Shown here piece by piece: positions 7,801-17,249 of a DNA stretch of 35,930 nt. The translations under genes were made by a program, and so were the position numbers. The stretch's first letter is position 1. Every line of letters begins with the position of its first letter. Origin of the DNA: Bacteroidales bacterium (GTDB lineage Bacteria; Bacteroidota; Bacteroidia; Bacteroidales; WCHB1-69); contig JALNYF010000017.1 of the NCBI GenBank assembly GCA_023229985.1, forward strand, positions 1-35,930. Reading direction: 5' to 3'. The notes under the pieces were generated by a model. That model had not been told where the DNA came from. It saw nothing but the letters and a program-made list of their open reading frames with translations, and ran no database searches.

Positions 7801-10800
7801 ATGAAAAAAAGCATCTTTCTTTCCACGCTGTTTTGTGCTTTACTGATCACCAGTATATCAGCTCAAAACATTCATAACTATAGTGTTATGAAAAGTGACT
7901 TCAACGAAGTTAAACTTCATTTTTCTACCTCTGAAATTCAAGTAAACGATATTCGTACCGATGTCGGCACATTTTCGCGACTCACCATGGACGGCTACTA
8001 TTCCACCACCCAAGTTGGAAACCCAGAATTGCCTACAATGATAAAAATGATTGAAATACCACTTTGTGGAAACGTGCAAGCACGTGTTGTTTCATCTACT
8101 TCCCGAACCGTTTCCGGCAACGAGTTGGGCATCGAATATCCGGTTTATCCCGCACAACCCTCCCGCTCCAAATCGGATGATGGTCCTTTTACTTTGGTAA
8201 AAAATGAAACCACCTACACTACTAACGCTTTCTACTCTAGACCGTTAGTATCAGTGGAGAAAACCGGCATCATGCGTTCTGTCAATATGGCAACCGTGAG
8301 CGTTTGTCCCGTTACTTATAATCCCGTGACCAACGAGTTTACCATTTACGATGATATTACTGTAGAAATTACTTTTGATAACGCCGACATCGCAGCAACC
8401 CAAAGAATGAAAACGTTGCACAGCAACTCCTTTTTTAATACCAATTCACAGATTATCAATCCGATACAATCGAATGAAAGAGACGTACTGAGCACCACAC
8501 CGATAAAATATGTCATTGTTGCCAACAGCATTTTTAACGGACAATTAGACGCTTTTGCCAATTGGAAAAGAAGAAAAGGATTTTTAGTAGAAATCGCCTA
8601 TACCAGCACAATTGGAACGACCACTACAGCAATAAAAAGCTATTTGCAAGGACTTTATGACAATGCAACCGCGCAAAATCCGGCTCCTACTTACGTTTTG
8701 TTGGTGGGAGACCAAGCTCAAATACCGACTTACACCGGTCAATCGGAAAATAGTCATATCACTGATTTGTACTACTTTACTTGGACCACGGGCGACAACA
8801 TCCCCGATTGCTATTTTGGAAGATTTTCTGCTCAAAACGTTTCACAACTCACACCGCAAATTGAGAAAACTTTGATGTATGAACAATATACAATGAACGA
8901 CCCTACTTACTTGGACAAAGCTGTGCTAGTTGCCGGTGAAGATGGTGGACAGGCTGGAGATTTTGGCTACACACACGCCAATCCGGTGATGCACTATTTA
9001 GAAAACACATATGTTACAAGCAGTTACGGATATACCGCCATCAATTCTTTTTATAATCCCCATAGTAGTGGAAATGCCGCTACTATTCGGAACTTGCTGG
9101 GTGCCGGTGTAGGGTTTGCCAATTATTCTGCACACTGCGGCTCAAACGGTTGGTCGATTCCGTCATTCTCCACTTCCGATATTTCCTCTATGAGCAACTC
9201 CGGGAAATACGGTTTGATGATTGGAAACTGCTGTCAATCCAATAAATTTGAAGAAAGCGAATGTTTCGGAGAAGCCTTGTTACGTACTGCCAACAAAGGA
9301 GCAGTCGGCTATATCGGCGGAACCGATTACACTTATTGGGACGAAGATTACTATTGGGCAGCCGGTATTCGCAATATTAGCAGCCTCAACCAAACGCCTC
9401 CGACTTATGATGCCAATAACTTGGGTGTTTATGATAAAATGTTCCACACGCATAACGAGGCATACAGCAAGTGGTTTACGACTCAAGGTGCCATCGTAAT
9501 GGCAGGAAACATAGCGGTAGAAGCCTCTTCCACTAGTTTGAAAAAATACTATTGGGAAATTTACGAATTAATGGGCGACCCCTCTGTGATGACTTGGCTG
9601 ACACAACCCTCGAACATGACGATTCGCGTGGACAATAACGCCGTTGTCAATTCCACTTACGAAACGATTGACGGCACCACCACTTTTACCGTTTCTACCG
9701 GCGCACCATATTCCTATATTGCTTTAACAGAGAATCTTACCTTAATAACTGCCGTTTTATCCGATGCCAATGGAAATGCAACGCTTACTTTCCCGGCATT
9801 AGCTGCCGGCACCACTTACGAGTTGGCAGCTTCGGCACAGAATTATAAGACTACCTTTACCACTATCAATGTGATCGCCGCTTCCGGTGCCAACGTTGCC
9901 ATCACCGATGCCTTACTTAGCAACGGTTCCATCAACAATGCCGGTGAAAATATACAATTGGACGTTTCTGTTGCCAATCGCGGAGTTGATCCGGCTACCA
10001 ACGTTGTTGTAAGTGCTGCCACCACTTCTCCATACATTACCCTGACTGATGCCACAGAAACCGTCGGCACGATGGCGGGCAGCAGCAATCGCACTTTAGC
10101 AACTTCATTTGCCGCTGCCATTGACAATAGTACACCGGATGGAACAATTGCAACTATCGAATTTACAGTTAATTACTTGGATGCAGGCGTAGCAGAAATG
10201 AGCACTTATGAATTCCCGCTAACCATTAATGCCGCCTCACTGAATTACGTCAGCAACAACATCACCATTACCAGCGGTAACGGCGACGGCGTGATTGACC
10301 CGGGCGAAACCGTTACATTGTCAATCGTTGATGCCAATGAGGGTAACGCCGACTTAGCAAATGTAACTTCCGAATTATCAACGTATTACTATTTAGCACC
10401 GGTTACCAACAGTCCGATTGCCATTGGAACAGTACAAGCGCAAAACAATTGTACTTCAGCGTTCAACATTACCATTAGCAACAATGTTCCCGTTGGTACC
10501 ATTATTCCTTATTATCACCATATTTACAGTACTTCCAACCCAACCATTTCTAGGATGGATACGTTCTACCTTTCTGTTGGTGCAGCGATAGAGACTTGGG
10601 AAGACGGTACTTTCACCGCCAACGAATGGGACAACACGAGCAGTTACCCTTGGACGATTGTCAGCGACAACGTTTACGAAGGTACCCATTCCGCAAAATC
10701 GGGGAATGTGGGAGTTAACAACAGCACATCTGAGTTGCAAATTACCTTTGAAACAGTCAATGGGGGCGATGTTTCTTACGCAAGAAAAGTTTCTTCCGAA

Positions 10801-13800
10801 TCGAGCTATGATTTTTTCAGATTCTATATTGACAATGTGCAACAAGAAGAAATATCGGGAGAAGTAGATTGGCAAGTGGTAAGTTTTCCGGTTACTGCGG
10901 GTACGCACACCATTAAATTTACATTTTATAAAGATGCTTACGTAGCAACCGGTTCCGATTGCGCGTGGATTGACAACATTACTTTCCCGTTTAACGGTGA
11001 AATTGCACCGATTTTGGAAGGACTGACCATTATTTCTGCCGGACTTTCTGCCGGCAGTCAAAGCGACGAAGGCGCATCTGTCACTTTTGATGCTACTTTG
11101 ATGAATTTCGGCAACGACAATGTTTCCAACATTGCCAATACACTGACGACGACTTCTCCTTATATCACTTTAACCGATAACACCGAAGCGCTCGCCAATC
11201 TTGCCGGTGGTGCAACTTCTACCCTATCTGCTGCTTTTGCAGGCACGATTGCCAATCAAGTTCCGGACGGAACTATTGCCGACTTTACACTCACCTCGAT
11301 TTATCTTCTCAACGGAGATACTGACACGACCACTTATCCTTTTTCACTGACGCTGAATGCCCCGAATTTGCAATTCGTTTCTTCCGCTTTTGCCGAACAA
11401 ATCGGAAATAGCGACGGCTTCTTCGATGCCGGCGAAACGGTCACCTTAGATATTACCGATGCCAATTTGGGACACGTAGCATTGCAGAACATGGTTTCCG
11501 AACTTTCCACGTATTATAACTTGGTAACCATTAACAATCCTGTTACGAATATTGGGACCATGGCTTCAGAAACGGATTATATTTCCAATTACACCATCAC
11601 CATCGATCCGACTGTTCCCGACGGCAGCATCATTCCGTTCTTCCATCACGTTTTCAGTACCACCAATCCGACTTATGAATTATATGACACCGTTTATCTG
11701 TTTATCGGAAAAGCAGTGGAAGATTGGGAAAGTGGCGGCTTCAACGAATATGCATGGGTAAATAGCACTACTTATCCATGGACAATGACCCAATCAGGGG
11801 TTTATGAAGGCAGTTATGCAGCCATATCGCCTACCAATTTAGGTTATAACAGCAGCTCCTCATTGGAACTTGAAATCAACGCTGCAGAAGACGGGGTGAT
11901 CTCCTATTATCGTTATCTTTCCTACAGAAGAAGCGGATACAACTTCTCATTTTCCATTGATGGCGTTGAACAGGAAAGAATAAGTATCACTGCTACAACA
12001 CCTTGGACTCGTGCAGAGTTTCTTGTAACTGCCGGCACGCACACCATCAGCTTTACTTTTGCCAGAACCGGTTATCAAAGTCATACATCAAATTACGCTA
12101 TGGTTGATTTCATTTCATTCCCGGTAAACGGCACGATTGTTTATCCCCCCGACACATACGTTGTGGCTACTCATGACCAACTATCCAACGGATTTACAGG
12201 CAATTACGGAGAAAATTTGGAATGGGACATTACACTTGAAAACCGCGGTATTGCAGATGCTCATGATGTTAATATGACTTTGACGACCAACAGCCCTTAT
12301 ATTACCATTAACAACAATACGGAAGTCGTTGGCGATATGGCTGCCAGTGCAAGTCAAGTCTTTACCAATGCCTTTAACGCGACTATTGCTAACAATACGC
12401 CCGACCAAACCGCTGCGAACTTCACCATTACCGTTGGTTTTGAAGACACATTATCAACCACTTATCATTTCTCAAACATCATCAATGCTCCCGCTTTTGC
12501 TCACAACAGCTACAATCTGACCGAAACGGTTGGCAACGGAAGTGGCGACATTAACCCGGGCGAAACAGCACAATTACAAATTAGGAACCGCAACGCCGGA
12601 CACGCTGACGCACAAAATGTTACCTCGGTATTAACCACCGATTATGCTTTGGCAAATATCACGACTGCCACTCAGAACTTTGCAACAATGAATTTGACGA
12701 ATAATTATAACTCTAACTTTGTTATAGAATTCGATGCCGCTATTCCTGACGGAACTATTGTTCCATTCTACCATCATTTATATAACGCCGGTTACGAACG
12801 TTTTGATACAATTTACGTTACCGTACAAAAGAGCCACGTTATCATCACCGATGTCGCTCTTTCGCAAGGCGTGAACGCCGATTTTAATAGCAGCATCACT
12901 TTAGATGTCACTTTGGAAAATATCGGCTCCACAGCCACCGGAATTACCCTCGCTTTATCCACTACCACTCCCGAGCTTACGCTGACCGACAATGCTGAAA
13001 CGATCGGCAACTTAGCCGGCGGTGCCACACAAACCTATACCGCAGTTTTCGCGGGTGATATCCAATATCTGATTGAAGACCAAATGCTTGCTACGTTGCT
13101 TGCTACTGTATACTATGACGGCGAAAGCAACGATACCACCGTTGAACTGCCACTCAACGCACCGCGTTTTAACAGAACAAGTTATAACTTCACCGAAACC
13201 GTCGGCAACCAAGATGGAGATGTCAATCCGGGAGAAACCATCAATCTGCAAATCATTGACAGAAATATCGGTCACGCCAATATTGCCAATGTAACTTCTT
13301 CACTGACAACAGATCCTCAATATGCTACCATTGTAAACCCATCGCAAAACTTCACTTCGATGAATGTTCAAACCGATGTATATAGCAATTTCGACGTTGT
13401 CATTGATGCCAATACACCATTCAACACCATCATTCCTTTCTACCATCATATTTATAGCGGAAGCTATGAATATTTTGATACAATCTATATTAGCGTTGTT
13501 GAAATGGTAGTAATGAATGCCGACCTTGTTAGAATGGAATTAACTCCCGGTTATGTAGCCGAATATGACCAAACCGTTACGTGGGATGCCATGATTGCCA
13601 ACCGCGGAAACCGCGAAGTGAACAATGCACGAATCAATATTTCGACCACTTCGCCTTTCGTTACTTTATTGGATAACCAACGCTCACTCAGCAATATTCC
13701 TGTTGGTGACAGTATTTCATTAACCGATATATTTACAACCCACATCAGTGCTTCCGTCCCCGACCAAACTATTGCCAACTTTACCGTTGTTTTATCATAT

Positions 13801-14463
13801 AACGGAAATTTCAGAGATACAACGATCATTTCATTGACAATCAATGCACCACATTTTGCTTTGCTGAACGGAACCATCACTGAGACTGTCGGCAACAACG
13901 ACAATATCATCACTCCGGGAGAAACATTTACAATGGTCATTACAGATGTCAATAACGGACACGCAGCCCTAACTCCTGTCAATTCTTTATTATCCGCCGA
14001 TTTCCAATATCTTACTATCAATGATATGGTACAAACCATAGCGACTGTAGAAGCCGGCGACACCATTGTAAGCGAATTTTCGATTTATGTTTCTCCGGAA
14101 ATGCCCGAAAACACAACCATTCCGTTTACACATCATCTATACAATGACATTTACACAAGCTATGATTTTGAATCAGTGGTTTACGTCAATATCGGTTCTA
14201 CCGGCATTGCCGAAAATGGAACGGCAGTCAATCGTATTTTCCCGAATCCGACCACGGATCATATCACTGTTGAGTTGGCACCGATGAATCAAATTTCGGG
14301 TGAAATTGCCATTTACGACATTTATGGGAAATTATTATTTACTACCCCAATTGTTGAAACTGTCCAAACAATTGATATGAGCACATTTGCTCCCGGTATG
14401 TATTTAATTAAAATCATGGACGGAAATCAAACCATACAAACTGAAAAAATTATCAAGAAATAG
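7801..14463 (+). CDS. Giant gingipain-family (peptidase C25) secreted protease with repeat modules and T9SS sorting domain
   Basis: A 2220-residue secreted cysteine protease. A signal peptide (about 1-21, ending SISA before Q) is followed by a C25-type propeptide (about 22-210), then the caspase-like C25 catalytic domain (about 235-600) with YVLLVGDQAQIP and PDCYFGRFSAQN. The catalytic His is H445 in YSAHCGSNGW and the nucleophile is C477 or C478 in MIGNCCQSNKF, the same spacing as gingipain H211/C244. After an Ig-like segment (about 605-690) come five two-domain modules to about residue 2133, two of them with an extra beta-sandwich insert. The end is a type A T9SS sorting domain (about 2140-2220; FPNPTTDHITVEL, IYDIYGKLL, FAPGMYLIKI). 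By family knowledge it is exported by Sec, then across the outer membrane by T9SS. Cleavage specificity (Arg, Lys or other) cannot be read from the sequence. The TolC-family gene starts 6 bases after its stop. Confidence 0.93.
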   Translation: MKKSIFLSTLFCALLITSISAQNIHNYSVMKSDFNEVKLHFSTSEIQVNDIRTDVGTFSRLTMDGYYSTTQVGNPELPTMIKMIEIPLCGNVQARVVSSTSRTVSGNELGIEYPVYPAQPSRSKSDDGPFTLVKNETTYTTNAFYSRPLVSVEKTGIMRSVNMATVSVCPVTYNPVTNEFTIYDDITVEITFDNADIAATQRMKTLHSNSFFNTNSQIINPIQSNERDVLSTTPIKYVIVANSIFNGQLDAFANWKRRKGFLVEIAYTSTIGTTTTAIKSYLQGLYDNATAQNPAPTYVLLVGDQAQIPTYTGQSENSHITDLYYFTWTTGDNIPDCYFGRFSAQNVSQLTPQIEKTLMYEQYTMNDPTYLDKAVLVAGEDGGQAGDFGYTHANPVMHYLENTYVTSSYGYTAINSFYNPHSSGNAATIRNLLGAGVGFANYSAHCGSNGWSIPSFSTSDISSMSNSGKYGLMIGNCCQSNKFEESECFGEALLRTANKGAVGYIGGTDYTYWDEDYYWAAGIRNISSLNQTPPTYDANNLGVYDKMFHTHNEAYSKWFTTQGAIVMAGNIAVEASSTSLKKYYWEIYELMGDPSVMTWLTQPSNMTIRVDNNAVVNSTYETIDGTTTFTVSTGAPYSYIALTENLTLITAVLSDANGNATLTFPALAAGTTYELAASAQNYKTTFTTINVIAASGANVAITDALLSNGSINNAGENIQLDVSVANRGVDPATNVVVSAATTSPYITLTDATETVGTMAGSSNRTLATSFAAAIDNSTPDGTIATIEFTVNYLDAGVAEMSTYEFPLTINAASLNYVSNNITITSGNGDGVIDPGETVTLSIVDANEGNADLANVTSELSTYYYLAPVTNSPIAIGTVQAQNNCTSAFNITISNNVPVGTIIPYYHHIYSTSNPTISRMDTFYLSVGAAIETWEDGTFTANEWDNTSSYPWTIVSDNVYEGTHSAKSGNVGVNNSTSELQITFETVNGGDVSYARKVSSESSYDFFRFYIDNVQQEEISGEVDWQVVSFPVTAGTHTIKFTFYKDAYVATGSDCAWIDNITFPFNGEIAPILEGLTIISAGLSAGSQSDEGASVTFDATLMNFGNDNVSNIANTLTTTSPYITLTDNTEALANLAGGATSTLSAAFAGTIANQVPDGTIADFTLTSIYLLNGDTDTTTYPFSLTLNAPNLQFVSSAFAEQIGNSDGFFDAGETVTLDITDANLGHVALQNMVSELSTYYNLVTINNPVTNIGTMASETDYISNYTITIDPTVPDGSIIPFFHHVFSTTNPTYELYDTVYLFIGKAVEDWESGGFNEYAWVNSTTYPWTMTQSGVYEGSYAAISPTNLGYNSSSSLELEINAAEDGVISYYRYLSYRRSGYNFSFSIDGVEQERISITATTPWTRAEFLVTAGTHTISFTFARTGYQSHTSNYAMVDFISFPVNGTIVYPPDTYVVATHDQLSNGFTGNYGENLEWDITLENRGIADAHDVNMTLTTNSPYITINNNTEVVGDMAASASQVFTNAFNATIANNTPDQTAANFTITVGFEDTLSTTYHFSNIINAPAFAHNSYNLTETVGNGSGDINPGETAQLQIRNRNAGHADAQNVTSVLTTDYALANITTATQNFATMNLTNNYNSNFVIEFDAAIPDGTIVPFYHHLYNAGYERFDTIYVTVQKSHVIITDVALSQGVNADFNSSITLDVTLENIGSTATGITLALSTTTPELTLTDNAETIGNLAGGATQTYTAVFAGDIQYLIEDQMLATLLATVYYDGESNDTTVELPLNAPRFNRTSYNFTETVGNQDGDVNPGETINLQIIDRNIGHANIANVTSSLTTDPQYATIVNPSQNFTSMNVQTDVYSNFDVVIDANTPFNTIIPFYHHIYSGSYEYFDTIYISVVEMVVMNADLVRMELTPGYVAEYDQTVTWDAMIANRGNREVNNARINISTTSPFVTLLDNQRSLSNIPVGDSISLTDIFTTHISASVPDQTIANFTVVLSYNGNFRDTTIISLTINAPHFALLNGTITETVGNNDNIITPGETFTMVITDVNNGHAALTPVNSLLSADFQYLTINDMVQTIATVEAGDTIVSEFSIYVSPEMPENTTIPFTHHLYNDIYTSYDFESVVYVNIGSTGIAENGTAVNRIFPNPTTDHITVELAPMNQISGEIAIYDIYGKLLFTTPIVETVQTIDMSTFAPGMYLIKIMDGNQTIQTEKIIKK
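9891..14200 (+). repeat. Five tandem two-domain (A-B) modules, two with an inserted C domain, in the C25 protease
   Basis: The C-terminal two-thirds of the protease is built from a repeated pair. Unit A is CARDB-like (shared pattern TSPYITLTDxTE, then PDGTIAxFT) and begins near residues 697, 1066, 1452, 1678 and 1903. Unit B has the pattern GNxDGxxxPGETxxL, then GHA and IPFYHHxYS, and begins near 814, 1189, 1565, 1790 and 2019. Each A-B pair spans about 225-240 residues. Modules 1 and 2 are followed by unit C (near 931 and 1306; WEDGTFTANEW / WESGGFNEYAW, ending FPVNGTI-like), a jelly-roll-type segment of about 135-145 residues that is absent from modules 3-5. Acidic loops in unit B could bind calcium, which is inference. 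Confidence 0.85.
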
Positions 14464-14469
14464 AGTAAC

Positions 14470-15738
14470 ATGATTCTATCACTAAACAGGGCAAATTTAT
14501 TTGCCCTATTTTTGCTTTTTACTACACTTTTGCCGGCTCAAGAGGTAATAACCATTGAAGAGTGTCAGCAATTGGCTATTGCGCAATCGTCCGCCAACGT
14601 TCAAAAAGAGTTGAACACGCAACTGCTTCGCGTGAAACTGAACGATGTTTCTTCGCACTATTATCCCACCTTGGAAATTAACGGCGCAGTTGCATATGTG
14701 TCGGAAATGCCGCAACTGCCGACCGAATGCCTCGGATTTCAAAAAATGGACAACGACCTTTACAACGTTACGCTGAGTTTTAGACAAGTCGTCTTCGACG
14801 GATTGCGCGCTACTTATGGCAGAAAACGCGAGAGATTGCTTAATAAAAACGAAATCAGCAAGTTAGACATTTCTATCAACCAAATTAAAGAACAAGTTAT
14901 TTCCATTTATCTCAATCTGCTCATCATTGAAAAACAAATTACGATTTTATCCAGCGTTGAGAATACTTTTGATGAACAGTCCGATCAGCTCAAAGCCTTG
15001 CTCAAAGCCGGTGTCGTTTATGGCAATACCATTGCCCAATTCGAGTTGGAAGGGTTAAAGATTCAACAACAAAAAGATGAGTTGCAAGCCATGAAAGAAT
15101 CTTTAAAATCTTCATTATCAATTCTAACGGCAAGGGATATGAGCAATCTTAGCTTTACCATGCCCGAATTGCCCGTGATTGAAAATAATACCAACTCATC
15201 TCGTTACGAATTTTCCATTTTCAAAAATCAAATGGAAAGCCTTGATTATCAACGAAAATTACACGTATCCAATAGTTTACCACAGATTGCCTTCTTTGCA
15301 ACGGGCGGTTACGGCTATCCGACATACAACCTGCTTAACAACAATTTCGACTGGTTTTACTCCGTCGGGTTTCAATTCAAAGTGCCACTTATTGATTGGG
15401 TTAAGACAAAGGGAGTCAGCGACATCATCAAATTGCAATCTTCCATTTTGAAAAGTCAGGAATCAGATTTTGAGAAAGCTAACCAAATTGCCATTCAAGA
15501 AAAATTGAATGAAATCAATAAAATAGAGAACTTGCTCGTTTTAGATAAGCAAATTACCCAAAAATATCAGGAAATCAAGCAGACTGCCTCCACTCAACTT
15601 CTCAACGGAACCATCACGGCATTAGATTTTATCAAACAGCAAAATGATGAGGTTCAATCAATTATAGCACAAGAAATGCACACCATTCAATTATTGAAAG
15701 CAAAATACGAACTTTTGGCATTAAAAGGGAAATTATAA
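14470..15738 (+). CDS. TolC-family outer-membrane channel protein
   Basis: A 422-residue protein with an N-terminal signal peptide (up to about residue 23, LLPAQ) and the TolC/OEP architecture of two long helical repeats, starting TIEECQQLAIAQSSANVQKE and ending with ATSTQLLNGTITALDFIKQQNDEVQ-like helices. Family role: trimeric outer-membrane duct for tripartite efflux or type I secretion. No membrane-fusion protein, RND pump or ABC transporter is adjacent, so the partner must be elsewhere. It starts 6 bases after the protease stop and ends 4 bases before the next gene, so the three are very likely one operon. Confidence 0.9.
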   Translation: MILSLNRANLFALFLLFTTLLPAQEVITIEECQQLAIAQSSANVQKELNTQLLRVKLNDVSSHYYPTLEINGAVAYVSEMPQLPTECLGFQKMDNDLYNVTLSFRQVVFDGLRATYGRKRERLLNKNEISKLDISINQIKEQVISIYLNLLIIEKQITILSSVENTFDEQSDQLKALLKAGVVYGNTIAQFELEGLKIQQQKDELQAMKESLKSSLSILTARDMSNLSFTMPELPVIENNTNSSRYEFSIFKNQMESLDYQRKLHVSNSLPQIAFFATGGYGYPTYNLLNNNFDWFYSVGFQFKVPLIDWVKTKGVSDIIKLQSSILKSQESDFEKANQIAIQEKLNEINKIENLLVLDKQITQKYQEIKQTASTQLLNGTITALDFIKQQNDEVQSIIAQEMHTIQLLKAKYELLALKGKL

Positions 15739-15742
15739 AAAC

Positions 15743-17212
15743 ATGAATCACAACCACTGTAAAATTTCTTTTTTTCTTCAATTCTTTGGTTGTTTGGTAT
15801 TGGCAATATGGTCGCAAGTTGCGACGGCACAAAAAATCGAAAATGTTGTTATTCAAGGAAATGCCAAGTTTGCTGCCGGTCAAACTATACGGTTAATTGC
15901 TTTTGACGATTTTGTCAGTTTTCGTCCTGTGGTAGTCGCCTCCGATGAAATTGATAAAACCGGAAATTTTAAACTCACCTACCTTACCCGTGAAATTCGG
16001 TTGGTACAAATCACCATCAATACCTCAAAGGCAGAGTTTTACGTTGAACCGGAAAAAACTTATCATTTGACCGTGGATATGGACACACAACTTTTCCAAC
16101 TCTTAGACCCGATGGAATATGGCGGTTTTTTACAAATTAGAAATACAGATACCACCTCAAAATCGGACATTAACTTCAAAATTAATCATTTTGAATATGT
16201 AATGGACAGATTATCAACATATTGCCTTACCGATGAACCCAATAAAGTTAAGTTCGACACTGTAGCAAAAATCCTTGATCAACGGTTCTCCTTTCGTTAC
16301 GCCCCAAACGACTTTTATCAGTCATATATGTACTATTCTTACGCGTCACTTGAGCGGATTTTTATACAAAAAAACATCGATTCTTTGTATCGAAAATATT
16401 TGGATAACGAGTATATTCTCTACAATAATCCCGCGTATATGAGCTTTTTCAACCAATTTTACGACAATTATCTATACACTTCTTCCTATATTCAACAACA
16501 AGACCTGATAGATTGTATCAACGAACAAGGGAATTATCTGTCACTTTTTAATGTTGTAGGGAAAGATCCGCACTTGGTCAATGAAAAAATCAGGGAATTG
16601 GTTATCATCCAGAATAGTATTGAATTATATGATAATAAGGATTTTAACAAAAAGAACATCATTTCTATTCTGCAAGAGATAGCCCGAAGCACGCATTTTA
16701 CGGAACATCAGACTATTGCGCTAAATGCCATTTATACCATTCAGCACTTACGCGCCGGTGCTGAGGTTCCAACGCCAGACTTTCGCGCAGAAAACGGCAC
16801 CCATTTTAAATTGGATAAAATAAAAGACCAATGGATTTATATTCAATTCTTTAATACCGCATGTGAAGATTGCATTCGGGAAATGATGATTATCAAAGAA
16901 TTGCATAAAAAATACGAGGATAAAATGGTCTTCGTTTCCGTTTCCTTAGATTTTAATCTCAACCTTTTCGTTCAGTTTAAAGATTATTACAGACAATTTG
17001 ATTGGCAGTTTGCGCATTTTAACAACCAATTTGATTGGTTGAACGAAATGCAGATTACCACCCTACCCGACAATATCCTCATTGGGCCTGATGGGAAACT
17101 TGCTCGGCGCTACGCCCCCGATATAAGTCGGGATCTCCCCCTCTTTTTATTACAATTATTTAAAGAAGAAGAAAAACCTGTCAATCCTCTTTCACCTCAC
17201 AACAAAAATTAA
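15743..17212 (+). CDS. Exported TlpA/thioredoxin-fold protein with N-terminal accessory domain
   Basis: A 489-residue protein with a signal peptide (hydrophobic FLQFFGCLVLAIWS, cleavage after about VATA). Residues 30-340 form a beta-rich then helical region of the kind found before thioredoxin domains in many Bacteroidota TlpA-like proteins (starting KIENVVIQGNAKFAAGQTIR). The C-terminal thioredoxin domain (about 345-475) has the redox motif C374-E-D-C377 in FFNTACEDCIREM, FVSVSLD, and the cis-proline loop TTLPDNILIGPDGKL. Likely role: thiol-disulfide exchange in the periplasm or at the outer membrane; substrate unknown. It lies 4 bases after the TolC gene. The cysteine-containing secreted protease upstream is a possible client, which is speculation. 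Confidence 0.87.
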   Translation: MNHNHCKISFFLQFFGCLVLAIWSQVATAQKIENVVIQGNAKFAAGQTIRLIAFDDFVSFRPVVVASDEIDKTGNFKLTYLTREIRLVQITINTSKAEFYVEPEKTYHLTVDMDTQLFQLLDPMEYGGFLQIRNTDTTSKSDINFKINHFEYVMDRLSTYCLTDEPNKVKFDTVAKILDQRFSFRYAPNDFYQSYMYYSYASLERIFIQKNIDSLYRKYLDNEYILYNNPAYMSFFNQFYDNYLYTSSYIQQQDLIDCINEQGNYLSLFNVVGKDPHLVNEKIRELVIIQNSIELYDNKDFNKKNIISILQEIARSTHFTEHQTIALNAIYTIQHLRAGAEVPTPDFRAENGTHFKLDKIKDQWIYIQFFNTACEDCIREMMIIKELHKKYEDKMVFVSVSLDFNLNLFVQFKDYYRQFDWQFAHFNNQFDWLNEMQITTLPDNILIGPDGKLARRYAPDISRDLPLFLLQLFKEEEKPVNPLSPHNKN

Positions 17213-17249
17213 CGAAATGGTTCATTTATCCTTTCTAAGTAAGAAAATA

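Noticed and set aside
10456..11061. 201-codon minus-strand frame inside the C25 protease gene
   Set aside because: Shadow of the repeat-rich coding strand; composition is not protein-like and it has no start signal or promoter.
13551..14066. 171-codon minus-strand frame inside the C25 protease gene
   Set aside because: Same reason: a shadow frame over conserved repeat module 5.
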